Assembly (NCBI GenBank): GCA_900767815.1
Contig: CAAGAM010000014.1
Location: forward strand, 1-14,915
Direction of reading: 5' to 3'
From: Clostridia bacterium
Lineage (GTDB): Bacteria > Bacillota > Clostridia > Christensenellales > Borkfalkiaceae
DNA length: 14,915 bases
The stretch's first letter is position 1, and every line of letters starts with the position of its first letter. A program made the translations under genes and the position numbers. This document shows, one piece after another, positions 14,401 through 14,915 of the stretch. The notes under the pieces were generated by a model. That model saw only the letters and a program-made list of their open reading frames with translations. It had not been told where the DNA came from and did not search any database.

Positions 14401-14915
14401 TTCGGTAACCGAAAAGAAAGAAAACGGAGCGTTGGTAGGGTTTGGCGGAACTTACGACTATAAAGGCTTAGGCGAATACAGAGTGGGCGATACGCTCGTA
14501 TTCAAATTCAAAGGACAAAATATCCCCAACGTCGGTCTTTTCGTAAACAAAAACGGAGTGAACCCCATCGGCGGCGGAACGGAAAATACGGGTATATTCG
14601 TGCAGACTTCGGGTCACGGCGCGGTAACGTATAACAAGCGTTTGTATATAACGGGACCGTATCTCGTCGACGCGGGCGGGGCGGAATACTATTCGTCGAT
14701 AAGCGGATTTGCCTATCGCGAATGGCTCGGCGCCAACAAAGAACTCACCGTAGACGTGAGCTATGAAGTAAACGGCGGCAGATTCTCTCATTTCGGAATA
14801 GAAATGCTTGACGAAAACACCGATTACGTTTACAGAATAACGACGTCTGCAACGGGATCGGCAGACACGGTAACGATAAAATTCACGTTATATTCGGTTG
14901 CGGGCGGCAGCGAAA
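11483..14915 (+). CDS. Giant repeat-containing surface lipoprotein (partial, runs off the window)
   Basis: Opens with ATG at 11483 after GGGAG and stays open for 1144 codons to the edge without a stop; the 3' end is missing. Residues 1-28 form a lipoprotein signal peptide (KR-rich start, hydrophobic core, A25-V26-S27-C28) followed by a Gly/Ser linker. Residues ~37-115 and ~120-237 look like two Ig-like beta-sandwich domains (VGEHTIVYTV; IGEYKFTVRA). From about residue 254 there are at least four copies of a ~230-240 residue module, each marked by F-x-G-[KRQ]-N-x-P-x-x-G-[FIL]-[FY] at residues 297, 539, 779 and 1009. It has the look of a beta-rich, lectin-like (ConA or jelly-roll) fold, but I do not recognise the family. 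Co-transcription with an importer suggests a surface glycan-binding protein that feeds the transporter. A catalytic or wall-anchor domain could lie beyond the edge. Confidence 0.75.
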   Translation, partial: MKQTKRTFLVTVLTMVAFFAICAFAVSCSGGSGSGATLEDPRFKTDIPTETHLSSCIDLDDYIVKIDGATTTVTVTYYNPVSDKNVTETFTGNNMVFYPKIVGEHTIVYTVSKGDAKKSTAPLKISVIADPPTITISHTAQTISMPDSGEVTRSFDWLMSNASMNLKPVTSTTKVSAASYRAINVGIDCVNAEWEDIEVSEGAETFTFSNIGEYKFTVRAESDGNFSEDYFLVNVIKDPTEGTAKRDGTKVVEKGKGVVYAENDPYTFKLMSSSLSDINYAVVADKLGDGKKLSLIFKGKNVPQLGFYVIPDVGSGDEYNIKTTKGGFFSFVAKESSGHKWVFFFPNMLTGNAARTPIPGTNDFGVNDLDENSRYLMQYSLSKVAYVEARDAWRLKVNVEIYEVKSYSTENENSECVIGDKLHEIGIEGEFYYAKGQEFDFDKGSSVIYGDIRNNIDIQYISDDRNIKKAPKEETKVAGTDNVYSYKSSATQNADGSITAVLKQGKISDDKETGVTDQLGYVGITDSGFGMGTTMTIDFEGKNLPGIGIYLGKSPEGYAVGGATASGTGFYIGNGNVSGELSSIGQRLIVNGPNRLDPGGKYRGNDGYPPYYGRIDKLSYLGSAASGDPNFNRSAEMGYNLLEEGKKYRFELTDVSAEASDDFKVFALNYKLYDMSGETPILLVDVTKSVDRSFDVVDFNSQTIAFFGSIHQNIRFTYSLSGERINYPYETEIDPDAITLAPAVIRETKNAEGLVTFSGTYSYQGLGRYNVGDVLEFRFTGRNIPNVGLFTDKNGVNAVGGGTENTGIFLQTSGHGASAYDKRLYITGPYLIDAGNTQAYSNIPGFKYREWLGANCELGVDVSYEVDGGRFSRFGIAMLDPYTKYVYRVSTSASDAEGKVIITCELYSVDKEELVPVAKYEKEVTHYLPSLENTYATVYGAGSFSNKDITFAYTVKSGSDVNPGEETITLNCASVTEKKENGALVGFGGTYDYKGLGEYRVGDTLVFKFKGQNIPNVGLFVNKNGVNPIGGGTENTGIFVQTSGHGAVTYNKRLYITGPYLVDAGGAEYYSSISGFAYREWLGANKELTVDVSYEVNGGRFSHFGIEMLDENTDYVYRITTSATGSADTVTIKFTLYSVAGGSE
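12242..12967 (+). repeat. Repeat module 1 of the giant lipoprotein (divergent)
   Basis: The signature FKGKNVPQLGFY lies at 12371-12406. The boundary is set by the 726-bp period to the next signature. Similarity to modules 3 and 4 is limited to the signature, the strand pattern around it and a weakly matching hydrophobic segment after it, so this copy is the most degenerate. Confidence 0.5.
12968..13687 (+). repeat. Repeat module 2 of the giant lipoprotein
   Basis: The signature FEGKNLPGIGIY lies at 13097-13132. Exactly 41 residues separate the opening Ile-Thr from the signature Phe, as in modules 3 and 4. Further matches are TGFYI, RLIVNGPNRLDPG (compare RLYITGPYLIDAG) and a closing NIRFTYSLSG (compare DITFAYTVKSG). 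Period to the next signature is 720 bp. Confidence 0.65.
13688..14377 (+). repeat. Repeat module 3 of the giant lipoprotein
   Basis: The signature FTGRNIPNVGLF lies at 13817-13852. It shares GGGTENTGIF, QTSGHGA, KRLYITGPYL, YREWLGAN, VDVSYEV and GGRFSRFGI with module 4, in the same order and with no gap. Length is 690 bp (230 residues), fixed by the matching start of module 4. Confidence 0.85.
14378..14915 (+). repeat. Repeat module 4 of the giant lipoprotein (cut by the window edge)
   Basis: The signature FKGQNIPNVGLF lies at 14507-14542. By hand alignment, about 100 of 135 residues (~74%) match module 3 from GTY through the TSA segment. Nucleotide identity is also high across the TENTG to DAG stretch, which indicates a recent duplication. 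The module is incomplete; further copies may follow. Confidence 0.85.

Noticed and set aside
1..14915. CRISPR array, tRNA, rRNA, insertion sequence or phage genes
   Set aside because: No short regularly spaced direct repeats, no tRNA-like cloverleaf, no transposase or integrase motif and no IS-type terminal inverted repeats were found. The only long repeats are coding modules of the giant lipoprotein.

Overview
The window looks like part of a chromosome from a Gram-positive, Clostridia-like (Bacillota) bacterium, probably a gut or other polysaccharide-degrading lineage. The reasons are two lipoprotein signal peptides with lipoboxes, Shine-Dalgarno-led genes in a compact operon, a CUT1-type sugar ABC importer without its own ATPase, and an AraC-type regulator beside the catabolic genes. 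The lineage is an inference; no rRNA or other marker gene is present.

Layout. Positions 1-824 hold the tail of an unrecognised gene and a glycerophosphodiester phosphodiesterase, read rightward. Positions 825-1080 are a gene-free convergent junction with two rightward hairpin terminators and one probable leftward terminator. An AraC-family regulator (1081-1875) reads leftward, divergent from a long rightward operon that starts at 2003. The 127-bp divergent region carries one good sigma-A-like promoter for each gene. Both -10 boxes lie 9 nt from the start codon and neither gene has a Shine-Dalgarno, so both messages may be (nearly) leaderless. A 14-bp perfect palindrome fills the spacer of the operon promoter.

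The operon runs nagA-like deacetylase, Gfo/Idh/MocA oxidoreductase, large cytoplasmic GH106-like glycoside hydrolase, nagB-like deaminase, solute-binding lipoprotein, two sugar permeases, and a very large repeat-containing lipoprotein that runs off the right edge (11483 to the end, at least 1144 codons). Gaps are 3 to 64 nt with one 4-nt overlap. Folded intergenic elements lie before the glycosidase gene and before the binding-protein gene.

Working model (inference): a surface lipoprotein with at least four repeats of a ~230-240 residue module binds a glycan. The binding protein and permeases import an oligosaccharide containing an N-acetylated amino sugar. The cytoplasmic hydrolase, possibly with the NAD(P)-dependent oxidoreductase, releases the sugar, and NagA plus NagB convert the 6-phosphate to fructose-6-phosphate. 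The transporter ATPase and an amino-sugar kinase are not in the window. The most novel parts are the repeat lipoprotein, the pairing of a GH106-like enzyme and an oxidoreductase with NagA/NagB, and the leaderless-looking divergent promoter pair.
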